Of a stretch of 64,000 nucleotides of DNA, positions 46,243 to 58,700 are shown piece by piece. Every line of letters starts with the position of its first letter. Position 1 is the stretch's first letter. This DNA comes from Vagococcus fluvialis (GTDB taxonomy: Bacteria > Bacillota > Bacilli > Lactobacillales > Vagococcaceae), in contig NZ_QPJV01000010.1 in assembly GCF_003337315.1 (NCBI RefSeq), positions 1 to 64,000 of the forward strand. The letters are read 5' to 3'. Both the position numbers and the translations under genes were made by a program. Under the pieces are notes generated by a model. The model ran no database searches. It had not been told where the DNA came from and saw only the letters and a program-made list of their open reading frames with translations.

Positions 46243-46261
46243 AAGCTAGAGGAAGATTAAG

Positions 46262-47038
46262 ATGTCAATATTTGAGAAGATAAATATGAATGACTTATCA
46301 AGCGTTGAGATAGAAATTTATAAGTACATTGTTAACAATTTGGATAAAGTTATTTTTATGAGAGTTAGAGATATTGCTTTAAATGCAAATGTGTCTTCAA
46401 CATCTGTTTTTCGGTTTATAAAAAAATTAGGGTTTGCTTCTTTTCCAGAATTTAAACTTTATATTAAAAATAATTTATCAAAACGACAATTTCCTGGAGA
46501 GAGCCATAAAATTAGTATTGCTCAAAGAATGGAAGATTTGAATTTAAATATTTTCCACCCAGATATTGAATATCAAATTGAGCAAATGGCTAAAAAAATT
46601 CAAGAAGCAGATTGTTTAATTTTTTTAGGCTTAGGTGCATCAGGTGCTATTGCTGAGTATGCTTCTAGAAAATTTGCAAATCTAGATTACTTTTCAGTTA
46701 GCTTCCATGAATTAACATACCCTTTTCATAGCATTTTAAAGAGCCATCAAAATAATGTCATTATTGCTTTAAGTGTTTCTGGTGAAACTAAGGAAATGAT
46801 TGAGGCTATAGCCAATATCGAAAAACAAGCTTCAGTTTATTCCTATGCTATTACAGCTGGGAAAAATAGTAACTTATCGCGTTTATGTGACTATTCAATT
46901 GAATACTTTACTGAAGAAGATCGAAAAAACGTATTTTATGATTTATCGAGTCAAATACCAGCGATGCTGATTATTGAATCTGTTTTTGGGTATGTCTATG
47001 ATCATAAAGTCAAAGAAATTAATGAAGCTGTCGAATAA
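46262..47038 (+). CDS. MurR/RpiR-family regulator of beta-glucoside genes
   Basis: A 258-residue RpiR regulator: HTH (DIALNANVSSTSVFRFIKKL, about 38-57) and SIS domain (FLGLGASGAIAEYASRKFAN, IALSVSGETKEMIEAI). It lies just upstream of a PTS EIIC and 6-phospho-beta-glucosidase and probably controls them through the palindromes at 47104-47156. It follows the phosphatase gene by 19 bases and ends at a strong terminator, so it is not part of the PTS transcript. Confidence 0.9.
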   Translation: MSIFEKINMNDLSSVEIEIYKYIVNNLDKVIFMRVRDIALNANVSSTSVFRFIKKLGFASFPEFKLYIKNNLSKRQFPGESHKISIAQRMEDLNLNIFHPDIEYQIEQMAKKIQEADCLIFLGLGASGAIAEYASRKFANLDYFSVSFHELTYPFHSILKSHQNNVIIALSVSGETKEMIEAIANIEKQASVYSYAITAGKNSNLSRLCDYSIEYFTEEDRKNVFYDLSSQIPAMLIIESVFGYVYDHKVKEINEAVE

Positions 47039-47041
47039 AAT

Positions 47042-47088
47042 AAAGTTGTTAGTTAAGTTTCAAAAGCTTAATTAACAACTTTTTTATT
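47042..47088 (+). terminator. Terminator after RpiR gene
   Basis: AAAGTTGTTAGTTAAG and CTTAATTAACAACTTT pair with one wobble, followed by Ts. Confidence 0.88.
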
Positions 47089-47103
47089 TACTCAATTAAG
47101 TTT

Positions 47104-47178
47104 GGAACAGCTTGTTCCTTTTTAGGAATATATTTCTATCTGATGGAATAGAAATCAGAATGCATAAAAACGCTTTAA
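47104..47178 (+). promoter_or_regulatory. Operator region upstream of EIIC gene
   Basis: GGAAC-AGCTT-GTTCC (47104-47118) is a perfect inverted repeat; GGAATATATTTC (47125-47136) and GGAATAGAAATC (47145-47156) are related GGAAT sites of probable RpiR binding. TAAAAACGCTTTAA (47165-47178) is a weak cre-like sequence with two mismatches. Confidence 0.5.
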
Positions 47179-47229
47179 AATGATAAAAAATATATTATGA
47201 TGAAGTCATAAATCGAAAGGGGTTTCAAA

Positions 47230-50000
<2,771 letters not shown>

Positions 50001-50009
50001 AAGATTTGA

Positions 50010-50041
50010 AGGGAGTGTGACAAAATTAAGTCACACTCCCT
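50010..50041. repeat. Dispersed hairpin, reverse-complement copy of 26020-26051
   Basis: GGGAGTGTGAC and GTCACACTCCC with loop AAAATTAA. It lies 10 bases after the GH1 stop. All 32 bp are the exact reverse complement of the hairpin after nanA. Confidence 0.88.
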
Positions 50042-50048
50042 GATTTAT

Positions 50049-50173
50049 AAACTAAACGGTGTCACAGAAGTAGCTTCTACGGAAATAACCCGAAAACCAC
50101 AAAAATTTGAAAAGCAATTTTCGTGGTTTCCTTCTTATTTCTTGAAGCTGAACACTTCTGTCACAACCTCTTT
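50049..50173. repeat. 125-bp palindromic dispersed element, copy 1
   Basis: The reverse complement of this stretch matches 63858-63982 at all but about 7 of 125 positions. Both contain outer arms (AGAAGTGTTCAGCTTC against GAAGCTACTTCT), and an inner hairpin around ATTGCTTTTCAAAT. The pair 50097/50126 (C-G) is replaced by a compensatory A-T in copy 2. It resembles enterococcal stem-loop repeats in style. Confidence 0.88.
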
Positions 50174-50198
50174 TATCTTAATAATAGGAGGAAAAAAG

Positions 50199-51131
50199 AT
50201 GTTTTTAAGTATTGATATTGGTGGCACAACAATAAAGTGTGGCATTGTAGACCGACAAGGAAATATACTCAAAAAATCTGCTGTTAAAACAGAAGATAAT
50301 AAAGAAGTTTTTCTAGCTAGTTTATTAACTATTTATCATGAGGTTAAAAAGGATTATGAAATTGAAGGCATCGGAATCAGTGCTCCAGGAATTATAGAAA
50401 AAAATGGACATATGACCACAGCAGGTGCAATTATGTCCTTATACGGAGAAAACATTAAAACATTTCTTGAAGAAAACACCCACTTACCAGTGACAATTGA
50501 TAATGATGCTAATGCAGCGGCGATTGCTGAAAAATGGCTAGGTAATGCAACAAATATGAAAAATTACATTTGTTTAGTTTTAGGGACAGGTATGGGTGGC
50601 GGAATTGTTATTAACAATGAAGTTTACTCTGGAGCAAATGGTATGGCTGGAGAGATTGGTTGGGGAATTATTTCAGGAATTCCTGAAACTGGGTTGATTG
50701 AAGATTACTCATTAAACAGAAAAGCAGCCGTTGTAAGTGGTTTATGCCAAAATTATAATACTGAAAAAAGAAAAACAGACACTAATCACGAAGATATTTT
50801 AGATGCGAAAGAAATATTTAACAGAGAAAAAGATGGCGAAGAATTAGCTAGAACAATAGTCAATCAATTTTATGAAGATTTAGGATTAGGTTTGATTAAT
50901 TTAATTAGTTTTTTTGATCCAGAAGCGATTTTAATTGGTGGTGGAATTAGTCAAAATAAGGAGTTCCAAGAACGACTTCAAACTAAAGTAAATGAATTGA
51001 AAAAAAGACATGAAGCACTTAATAGAATATTACCTGTTATTGATACACCAATCATTATGGCAAAATTAAAAAACGATGCAGGAATGTTAGGAGCAACCTA
51101 CCAAATCAAGCAAAAAATTGATAATAATTAA
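50199..51131 (+). CDS. ROK-family sugar kinase (glucokinase or beta-glucoside kinase)
   Basis: A 310-residue ROK kinase. ATP motif SIDIGGTTIKCGIVD, catalytic Asp in DNDANAAAIAEKW, LVLGTGMGGGIV, and ILIGGGISQNKEFQ. The ROK cysteine cluster is absent; GEIGWGIISGIPETGLIEDY stands in that place. Set between beta-glucoside modules it may phosphorylate glucose or an unphosphorylated beta-glucoside, as BglK does. ATAGGAGG supports ATG 50199; the longer frame from 50142 lies in the repeat element. Confidence 0.85.
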   Translation: MFLSIDIGGTTIKCGIVDRQGNILKKSAVKTEDNKEVFLASLLTIYHEVKKDYEIEGIGISAPGIIEKNGHMTTAGAIMSLYGENIKTFLEENTHLPVTIDNDANAAAIAEKWLGNATNMKNYICLVLGTGMGGGIVINNEVYSGANGMAGEIGWGIISGIPETGLIEDYSLNRKAAVVSGLCQNYNTEKRKTDTNHEDILDAKEIFNREKDGEELARTIVNQFYEDLGLGLINLISFFDPEAILIGGGISQNKEFQERLQTKVNELKKRHEALNRILPVIDTPIIMAKLKNDAGMLGATYQIKQKIDNN

Positions 51132-51132
51132 A

Positions 51133-51171
51133 AAAAGAGACACGGAAAGAAATTTTTTTCGTGTCTTTTTT
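51133..51171 (+). terminator. Terminator after ROK gene
   Basis: AGACACG and CGTGTCT, flanked by A and T runs, form a hairpin that ends in TTTTTT. Confidence 0.8.
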
Positions 51172-51182
51172 CATTTTTTTAC

Positions 51183-51224
51183 TTTACAAATTAAAATCAA
51201 GGGACTATAATGAAATCGAATTCA
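51183..51224 (+). promoter_or_regulatory. Promoter with cre site for EIIC-GntR-GH1 operon
   Basis: TTTACA (51183-51188), 17-bp spacer, TATAAT (51206-51211). TGAAATCGAATTCA (51211-51224) fits the cre consensus TGNAANCGNWNNCA and abuts the -10, predicting CcpA repression. Confidence 0.8.
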
Positions 51225-51267
51225 TACCAATGAATATATTTTATAAGTATAAAAAGGAGAGTTAAGA

Positions 51268-52554
51268 ATGAAAGATGTTATGAATAAATTTTTAGACAAA
51301 TTTTTACAGGCAGTTAACACAAAGTCAATTACAGCGATTAAGGATGGTTTCTTATTAACTATGCCTGTTTCTCTAGTAGGTTCGATTTTTTTATTAATTG
51401 CTGAGTTTCCAGTGCCAGCATGGAACACATTTATGATTGGTATTTTTGGAGATGCTTGGAAAACACCTTTTTATCAAGTGTCAGGAGCAACTTTTGATAT
51501 TTTAGCTATTGTTGCAGTTATTTCGATTTCATATATTTATGCTAAAAATGAGAAGCAAGATGGATTCAGTAGTGCCATATTATCTTTAGTTTCATTTTTA
51601 ATTGTAACTAATTCATTTGTTTTAACTGAGAGTGGAGAAAAAATTGGTGGTGTCATTCCGAAAGCTTGGACTGGTGGAAATGGTATCATTACAGCTATTT
51701 TAGTAGCTATTATTACAGCGAAAATTTTCACGTTTTTCCTTAAACGAAATATTACAATTAAATTACCAGAGACAGTACCAGCTGGAGTAAGTAATGCCTT
51801 TTCTGCTTTAATCCCAGGATTTGTAATTATGGCGGGATCAATGACAGTCTTTATTTTATCTAATGTTTTTGCGGATGCTTCATTAACAGAATTAATTTTT
51901 AAAGTTTTACAAACACCTCTTCAAAATCTATCTGATACATTAGCAGGTGGATTAATCATGACTGTGGTTATGTCAGTTTTATTCTGGGCAGGGATTCATG
52001 GACCGAATATTGTTATGGGAATTATGGGACCAATCTTAACAGCTAATGCTATGCAAAACCAAGAAATTATTAATAGTGGTAAAGAGTTGATTGTTGGTGA
52101 AAATGCTAAAATTATGACTATTCAATTGCTAGATGTTTTTGTTAAGTTTGGTGGTCAAGGATTAACTATTGGTCTTTTAATTGCAGCGTTACTTGTCGCA
52201 AAATCTTCTCGTATGAAAGAAATTTCAAAATTATCATTAACGCCAGGATTATTTAATATTAATGAACCAGTTATTTATGGTTTACCAATTGTATTTAATC
52301 CAACGATGTTAATTCCATTTGTGTTAGCACCTGTTGTTGGTGTATTGATTTGTTATTTCTCAATTATTACTGGCTTTATGGCTCCTTTTTCTGCGGCAAC
52401 TGTACCTTGGACAACACCAGTTCTAGTTTCTGGATTTTTATTAGGTGGAGTTCAGGGAGTTATAGTACAATTGATGGTAGTAGCATCTAGTGTTGCAATC
52501 TACTTCCCATTTGTAAAACGACTAGATAAAGAATACAGAGCTGAAGAAGCATAA
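51268..52554 (+). CDS. PTS cellobiose/beta-glucoside transporter subunit EIIC
   Basis: A 428-residue CelB-type EIIC with about ten TM helices, HGPNIVMGIMGP and FNINEPVIYGLPIVFNPT. It is a distant paralogue of the EIIC at 47230. Again EIIA and EIIB are missing from the neighbourhood. It shares an operon with the GntR regulator and second GH1 enzyme. AAAAAGGAGAG precedes ATG. Confidence 0.93.
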   Translation: MKDVMNKFLDKFLQAVNTKSITAIKDGFLLTMPVSLVGSIFLLIAEFPVPAWNTFMIGIFGDAWKTPFYQVSGATFDILAIVAVISISYIYAKNEKQDGFSSAILSLVSFLIVTNSFVLTESGEKIGGVIPKAWTGGNGIITAILVAIITAKIFTFFLKRNITIKLPETVPAGVSNAFSALIPGFVIMAGSMTVFILSNVFADASLTELIFKVLQTPLQNLSDTLAGGLIMTVVMSVLFWAGIHGPNIVMGIMGPILTANAMQNQEIINSGKELIVGENAKIMTIQLLDVFVKFGGQGLTIGLLIAALLVAKSSRMKEISKLSLTPGLFNINEPVIYGLPIVFNPTMLIPFVLAPVVGVLICYFSIITGFMAPFSAATVPWTTPVLVSGFLLGGVQGVIVQLMVVASSVAIYFPFVKRLDKEYRAEEA

Positions 52555-52573
52555 GAGAAAGCGAGTAAGAAAA

Positions 52574-53272
52574 ATGGCCATCTATAAAAAAGTAGCAGAG
52601 AACATTAAACAAAAAATTAACACAGGTGAGTATGTGGAGAAACTTCCAACAGAAGATGATTTACTAAAGGAATTTGAAGTTAGTAGAAATACGATTCGAA
52701 GTGCCGTTAATATGTTAGTGGATCAAGCTATTTTGTACCGAGTTCAAGGATCTGGTGTTTATATTAGAGAAATTGAAAGAGAAGATGCCATTAATTTAAG
52801 TTTAATTAAATCAGTACCTAATAGTTTTGATCACCACAAAATTGAAACTAAAGTACTAAACCACGAACTAATTGAAGCGGATCAAGATTTAGCGAATCAA
52901 TTTAAAGTTCCAGTAGGCTCGCCAGTCTATCAATTTGAGCGATTAAGAGTAAAGGATGGGAAACCTTTTTTACTTGAATATTGTTACTATAATAAAAAAG
53001 TAATTCCTTATTTAGGACGCGAAATATTAGAAGCATCAGTTTTTGAATATATCGAAAAAGATTTAAATAAAAAAATCGGTTTTGCAGATCGCTACATTAC
53101 AGCCGAAAAAGTAAATAAAGAAGAAGCCGAACTTTTAGAAGTATCTATAGGAGATCCTGCTTTAGTCAACAATGAAAAAATATTTTTAGCTAATGGCGAA
53201 TTATTTAGTATCTCTCGAGTGTTACATCATTATTTACTAACAGAAATGTACGTCTCTGCAATTAACGATTAG
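52574..53272 (+). CDS. GntR-family regulator with UTRA domain
   Basis: A 232-residue HutC/TreR-type regulator: winged helix with KLPTEDDLLKEFEVSRNTIR (about 25-44) and YRVQGSGVYI, then a UTRA ligand domain (about 85-230, VYQFERLRVKDGKPFLLE). It lies between the EIIC and GH1 genes and probably senses the 6-phospho-glucoside and derepresses the operon. GAAAGCGAG precedes ATG. Confidence 0.92.
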   Translation: MAIYKKVAENIKQKINTGEYVEKLPTEDDLLKEFEVSRNTIRSAVNMLVDQAILYRVQGSGVYIREIEREDAINLSLIKSVPNSFDHHKIETKVLNHELIEADQDLANQFKVPVGSPVYQFERLRVKDGKPFLLEYCYYNKKVIPYLGREILEASVFEYIEKDLNKKIGFADRYITAEKVNKEEAELLEVSIGDPALVNNEKIFLANGELFSISRVLHHYLLTEMYVSAIND

Positions 53273-53275
53273 TGA

Positions 53276-54712
<1,437 letters not shown>

Positions 54713-54720
54713 ATAATTGT

Positions 54721-54762
54721 AAAGGACTAAAGGGTAGTTTTTCTACTATTTAGTCCTTTTAT
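54721..54762 (+). terminator. Terminator after GH1 gene
   Basis: AAAGGACTAAA and TTTAGTCCTTT with inner GTAG/CTAC, followed by T-rich sequence. Confidence 0.85.
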
Positions 54763-54846
54763 ATTTCCATTTAATCATAAGTTTAATCCGACTATTAATG
54801 ATATAATGAATTAAATTTAAAAATAGAAAAAATGGAGCTGGATTAC

Positions 54847-55593
54847 TTGAATAAAAATAAACAGAACAACGAAGTAGCAATGGAAACAATTAGAGAAAAT
54901 AAAGAAGTATTAGTTAACGGAAGAGTTAGCTATTTTACTGAGTTAGTTAAAGTTGCTGTGAGGCTAACTAATGAGATAAAAAATGAATCAAGTGAACAAG
55001 TCAAAGAATTAAAATCAATGTTAGTGTTAGAGACAGTGACTATGCTAACTTCGTCTTGGAGAAACACGTTACCATTTAATTTATTTGTTTCTAAAGAAGC
55101 TGACAAATTAGGGAAAAGCTTAGGAATCGAAGACTTACGAAATCATGATTATAGTTTGAAATTTGGAATGAATGAAATCATTAAAAAAATCGAAGAACCT
55201 GACTTTCTTTCTATTGCTGAAAATTTAAATGATCAAGATTTAGCGAAATTAAATAAAGCTTTGAAAAAAGAAGATAAAGCATTAAATGCGAATGTGTTAC
55301 TACATTGGGAGCATGCTTACACAGGTAAAATGTTTAATGAAGATATAATGGAGATGATTGATACTTTAAGTAGTAGTCAAGCATCTGATCAGGAAATCTT
55401 TTCAAAAGTAGAAGAATTAGTTAAAAAACAAGCAATTGTTTGGCTTGTTAAACCTGAAAATTATGTGTTAGCAGATAAAGGATTTAAAGATATAAGAACA
55501 CCAAATTGGGAAACAGCCTATAAAACATGTGGCATTGAATTATGCGAGATGTCAAAAGTAGATTATAAAAATGCTTTCGGGATAGAGTATTAA
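54847..55593 (+). CDS. Protein of unknown function
   Basis: A 248-residue soluble, mostly helical, acidic protein, with no signal peptide or TM helix. Visible landmarks are ETVTMLTSSWRNTLPFNLF near residue 65 and WETAYKTCGIELCEMSKVDY near the end. I recognise no family. TTG 54847 is chosen because ATGGAGC lies 8-12 bases upstream and would serve as ribosome site; the frame also has an ATG at 54832, which overlaps that site. It is 30 bases upstream of the epimerase gene and may be co-transcribed with it. Confidence 0.7.
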   Translation: MNKNKQNNEVAMETIRENKEVLVNGRVSYFTELVKVAVRLTNEIKNESSEQVKELKSMLVLETVTMLTSSWRNTLPFNLFVSKEADKLGKSLGIEDLRNHDYSLKFGMNEIIKKIEEPDFLSIAENLNDQDLAKLNKALKKEDKALNANVLLHWEHAYTGKMFNEDIMEMIDTLSSSQASDQEIFSKVEELVKKQAIVWLVKPENYVLADKGFKDIRTPNWETAYKTCGIELCEMSKVDYKNAFGIEY

Positions 55594-55623
55594 ACAAAAT
55601 AAAAAATGGAGGGAACTGATAGG

Positions 55624-56526
55624 ATGAAAAAAATATTAGTAACTGGTGGAACAGTTTTTGTTAGCCGAACCTTAGCTGAATATTTTGTGGCTAAAGGAGA
55701 CGAGGTTTATGTATTAAATCGTAATAATAAACCTCAATCTAAAGGAGTTATTTTAATTGAGGCAGACCGTTATAATTTAGGTGAGTCTTTAAAAAATTAT
55801 GACTTTGATGTTGTGATTGATGCTAACTCTTATACAGGGGAAGAGATGACACTTTTACTAGATGCTTTACCAACTGTTAAAGATTATGTGTTTATTAGTA
55901 CCAGTGCTGTGTATCCAGATGTTAGCAAACAACCCTTTACGGAAAAGACAGAGGTAGGCTTTAATAACTATTGGACAAATTATGGAACAAATAAAATTGA
56001 AGCAGAAGATATTTTAACTAGTAGAATTCCAGATGCTTTTATTTTAAGACCAGCTTATATTTACGGTCCATATAATAATGCATACCGCGAAGCTTTTGTT
56101 TTTGATTGCGCAAAAAATAAACGTCCCTTCTACTTACCAAAAACAGGTGAAATGAAATTACAATTTATTCACATGCATGATATTTGCCGCTTAGTTGATA
56201 GCTTACTGACAAATCAGCCAAAACAAAAAATATACAATGTGGGAAATGAAGAGGCTCCATCCATTAAAGAATGGGTAAGTATGTGCTATGAAATAGTTGG
56301 AGAAACACCTGAGTTTATAGAAGTCATGGATGATATCTCTCCATTAAAATATTTTAGTTTTGCTGATTATCAGTATTTATTGAATGTTGATCATCAAATG
56401 GAAATGATTAAAACGACTATTGATTTTAAAGAAGGTCTAAAAGAATCATGGACTTGGTATCAAAATAATGAAAATTTAGTTAATAAAAGAGATTATCAAT
56501 TGTTTATTGATGAAAATTTAGCATAA
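55624..56526 (+). CDS. NAD-dependent epimerase/dehydratase family protein
   Basis: A 300-residue extended SDR. Rossmann motif KKILVTGGTVFVSRTLAEYF (variant of GxxGxxG), VIDANSYTGEEM, serine in ISTSAVYPD, active-site YGTNK (YxxxK), and RPAYIYGPYNNAYRE. It resembles the mRNA-binding-like/nucleoside-sugar epimerases found widely in Firmicutes; substrate unknown. GGAGGG lies 9 bases before ATG 55624; an upstream in-frame ATG at 55606 has no ribosome site. Confidence 0.87.
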   Translation: MKKILVTGGTVFVSRTLAEYFVAKGDEVYVLNRNNKPQSKGVILIEADRYNLGESLKNYDFDVVIDANSYTGEEMTLLLDALPTVKDYVFISTSAVYPDVSKQPFTEKTEVGFNNYWTNYGTNKIEAEDILTSRIPDAFILRPAYIYGPYNNAYREAFVFDCAKNKRPFYLPKTGEMKLQFIHMHDICRLVDSLLTNQPKQKIYNVGNEEAPSIKEWVSMCYEIVGETPEFIEVMDDISPLKYFSFADYQYLLNVDHQMEMIKTTIDFKEGLKESWTWYQNNENLVNKRDYQLFIDENLA

Positions 56527-56532
56527 AAGAAA

Positions 56533-56565
56533 AAGAACTTTCTTATTTAGGAAGGTTCTTTTTTT
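56533..56565. terminator. Bidirectional terminator
   Basis: AAGAACTTTC and GAAGGTTCTT pair around TTATTTAG, with A-run left and T-run right, between the convergent epimerase and MerR genes. Confidence 0.82.
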
Positions 56566-56989
56566 GCATATATTCTTTTATATGATCTGGAATTAATGAA
56601 TTATCTATTGTTTTATAGGTATCAAGAGAACCATTTTCAACAGCAATATCGTAAACCCAACATTTATATTCTAGTGTTTCTAGAACGTGATTCAGTTTAT
56701 TAATTTCTTCTTCTATTGTTTTTTTGCCTTGATGAAATAGAGCCTGTCTATTTTTAAGTGTGCTGTCTCCAGCCAAATACCAATCAAAAAATTGTTTGAT
56801 ATCTTTAATAGGCATATTTGTTTTCTTTAAGCATTCAATTAATTCTAGGTGATCTAAATCTTTGTCATCAAACAACCGGATACCACTTTCATTTCTTTTT
56901 AAAAAAGGTAGTAATCCTTCTTTATCATAATACCTAATCGCTGAAATACTAATACCTGTTTGTTTAGAGACTTCTCCAATAGAATACAT
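56543..56989 (-). CDS. MerR-family transcriptional regulator
   Basis: A 148-residue MerR protein: HTH YSIGEVSKQTGISISAIRYY followed by DKEGLLPFLKRNESGIRLF, then coiled-coil dimer helix (about 85-115). No conserved metal-binding cysteine loop is evident; Cys residues are few (ECLKK, YKCWVY). It looks like the enterococcal/lactobacillar type that responds to reactive aldehydes or organic compounds. Divergent from an aldo-keto reductase gene whose promoter has a 19-bp spacer. Confidence 0.92.
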   Translation of the reverse strand: MYSIGEVSKQTGISISAIRYYDKEGLLPFLKRNESGIRLFDDKDLDHLELIECLKKTNMPIKDIKQFFDWYLAGDSTLKNRQALFHQGKKTIEEEINKLNHVLETLEYKCWVYDIAVENGSLDTYKTIDNSLIPDHIKEYMQKKNLPK

Positions 56990-57007
56990 AAATTTCTCTC
57001 CTTACTA

Positions 57008-57038
57008 TTGACCTAAAGTTCACTTTAGGTACTATACT
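57008..57038 (+). promoter_or_regulatory. MerR-type promoter of aldo-keto reductase
   Basis: TTGACC and TATACT are 19 bp apart, with the palindrome CTAAAGT-TC-ACTTTAG (57013-57028) filling the spacer: the standard MerR activation geometry. Arms are identical to those at 45609-45624. Confidence 0.87.
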
Positions 57039-57091
57039 AATTTTACAAAGAAATCATGTATTTGTAAAATTAAACTATAGGAGGAATTCAC

Positions 57092-58072
57092 ATGGATTAT
57101 GTTAAATTAGGTAATTCAGGATTAGATGTTTCAAGAATATGTTTAGGAACAATGGGCTTTGGTAAACCAGAAAGTGGTTTTCATGAATGGGTAATCGAAG
57201 AAGAAGAAAGCCATAAAGTGATTAAACAAGCACTTGATTTAGGGATTAATTTTTTTGATACGGCTAATGTTTACTCGTATGGTGACAGTGAAAAAATATT
57301 AGGTTCTGGTATTAAAAAATATGCCAAGCGAGATGAAGTCGTTATTGCAACTAAGGTTTATTCTGAAATGAGAAAAGGACCTAACGGAAGTGGACTTTCT
57401 CGTAAAGAAATTATTCATCAACTTGATCAAAGTCTAGAAAGACTGCAAATGGATTATGTTGATTTGTATATTATTCATCGTTGGGATTACAATACACCCA
57501 TTGAAGAAACTATGAGAGCTTTACACGATTTAGTTACGCAAGGAAAAGTTAGATATATCGGTGCATCAGCTATGTATGCCTGGCAGTTTGCAAAAGCTCA
57601 AGCTGTAGCCGAAAAAAATGGTTGGACAAAATTTATTTCAATGCAAAATCATTTGAATTTATTGTACCGAGAAGAAGAACGAGAAATGTTACCACTTTGC
57701 GTGGATCAAAATATAGGGGTGACACCTTATAGTCCACTTGCATCAGGTCGTTTAACGAGAGATTGGTCTGCAACAACAAAGCGATTTTTAACAGATAAGA
57801 TAGCACAAGGTAAATATGATAAAACTTTAGAACAAGATAAAGTGATTGTAGAAAGAGTTGCAGAATTAGCAGAAAAATACGATGTTGAACGAGCAGTTAT
57901 ATCATTAGCTTGGTTACTTCAAAAACCTCAAGTAGTTGCACCGATTGTTGGAGCAACTAAGGAAAGTCATCTTTCAAATGCTGTAAAAGCACTTGAAATA
58001 AAATTAGCAAAAGAAGACATAAATTACTTAGAAGAAACCTATGTCCCTCATGCAGTAATGGGGCATTCATAA
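57092..58072 (+). CDS. Aldo/keto reductase
   Basis: A 326-residue NADPH-dependent aldo/keto reductase of the YghZ/Kv-beta-like group. Catalytic tetrad: Asp and Tyr in FFDTANVYSYGDSE, Lys in VIATKVY, His in YIIHRWD. Cofactor site at ISLAWLLQKPQVVAPIVGAT. It probably detoxifies reactive carbonyls and is activated by the divergent MerR protein. ATAGGAGG precedes ATG. Confidence 0.93.
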   Translation: MDYVKLGNSGLDVSRICLGTMGFGKPESGFHEWVIEEEESHKVIKQALDLGINFFDTANVYSYGDSEKILGSGIKKYAKRDEVVIATKVYSEMRKGPNGSGLSRKEIIHQLDQSLERLQMDYVDLYIIHRWDYNTPIEETMRALHDLVTQGKVRYIGASAMYAWQFAKAQAVAEKNGWTKFISMQNHLNLLYREEEREMLPLCVDQNIGVTPYSPLASGRLTRDWSATTKRFLTDKIAQGKYDKTLEQDKVIVERVAELAEKYDVERAVISLAWLLQKPQVVAPIVGATKESHLSNAVKALEIKLAKEDINYLEETYVPHAVMGHS

Positions 58073-58084
58073 AAGATAAATTAT

Positions 58085-58124
58085 AAAAAGTAAGTTGTGA
58101 GAGTTAAATAACAACTTACTTTTT
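58085..58124 (+). terminator. Terminator after aldo/keto reductase
   Basis: AAAAAGTAAGTTGT and AACAACTTACTTTTT pair perfectly. Confidence 0.9.
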
Positions 58125-58143
58125 AATTTCTAGGTCAATAGAA

Positions 58144-58210
58144 TTGACAAGTTTTCTAATAAAAGGTATTATTTTCTAGTAATCATTCGGTAACGAACAA
58201 TTCGTGACCG
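58144..58210 (+). promoter_or_regulatory. marR-MFS promoter and MarR operator
   Basis: TTGACA (58144-58149), 17-bp spacer, TATTAT (58167-58172). The 23-bp inverted repeat CGGTNACGAA / TTCGTNACCG (58188-58210) sits in the leader, suited to autorepression by the MarR protein. Confidence 0.85.
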
Positions 58211-58241
58211 GTGATGTTTTTTTGTTGAAAGGGGAATAGGT

Positions 58242-58700
58242 TTGAATCAAGGACTAATTAAAAATATCTTACTATCTCTAAGAGAATTACGTAAGGAAAC
58301 ACATACATTATTAGAAGAACAATCAAAAAAATATCAACTATCAATGACTCAAATTTTTGCGTTAGATATGATTAGACAAAATCCAAAGTTATCATTAAGG
58401 GAATTAGCTAAAAAAGTTAATTTAAGTCCAAGTACAACTTCAGAAGTTGTTGAAAAAATGGTGCAAGCAGGATTAGTTGAGCGAGAACAAAGTGAAAAAA
58501 ATAGAAGAAGAATAGAATTATCTTTATCAAATAAAGGATTAGATACTCTTGAATCAACTTATTCAGATTGGATTGATGATTTTTCAATTTTAGATGAATT
58601 AGGTGATGACAAACTTCAAGCTTTTTATGAAACCCAACAAGAAATGATTGATTTATTGAAGAAAAGGAGAGTGTCAGATGAGTCAAACGAAACAAAGTAA
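58242..58700 (+). CDS. MarR-family repressor
   Basis: A 152-residue MarR protein: winged helix with LSLRELAKKVNLSPSTTSEV (about 50-69), VEREQSEKNRRRIELSLSNKG wing, and flanking dimer helices. It overlaps the MFS pump gene by 23 bases and probably represses both. Start TTG 58242 has AAAGGGG upstream. Confidence 0.93.
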   Translation: MNQGLIKNILLSLRELRKETHTLLEEQSKKYQLSMTQIFALDMIRQNPKLSLRELAKKVNLSPSTTSEVVEKMVQAGLVEREQSEKNRRRIELSLSNKGLDTLESTYSDWIDDFSILDELGDDKLQAFYETQQEMIDLLKKRRVSDESNETK

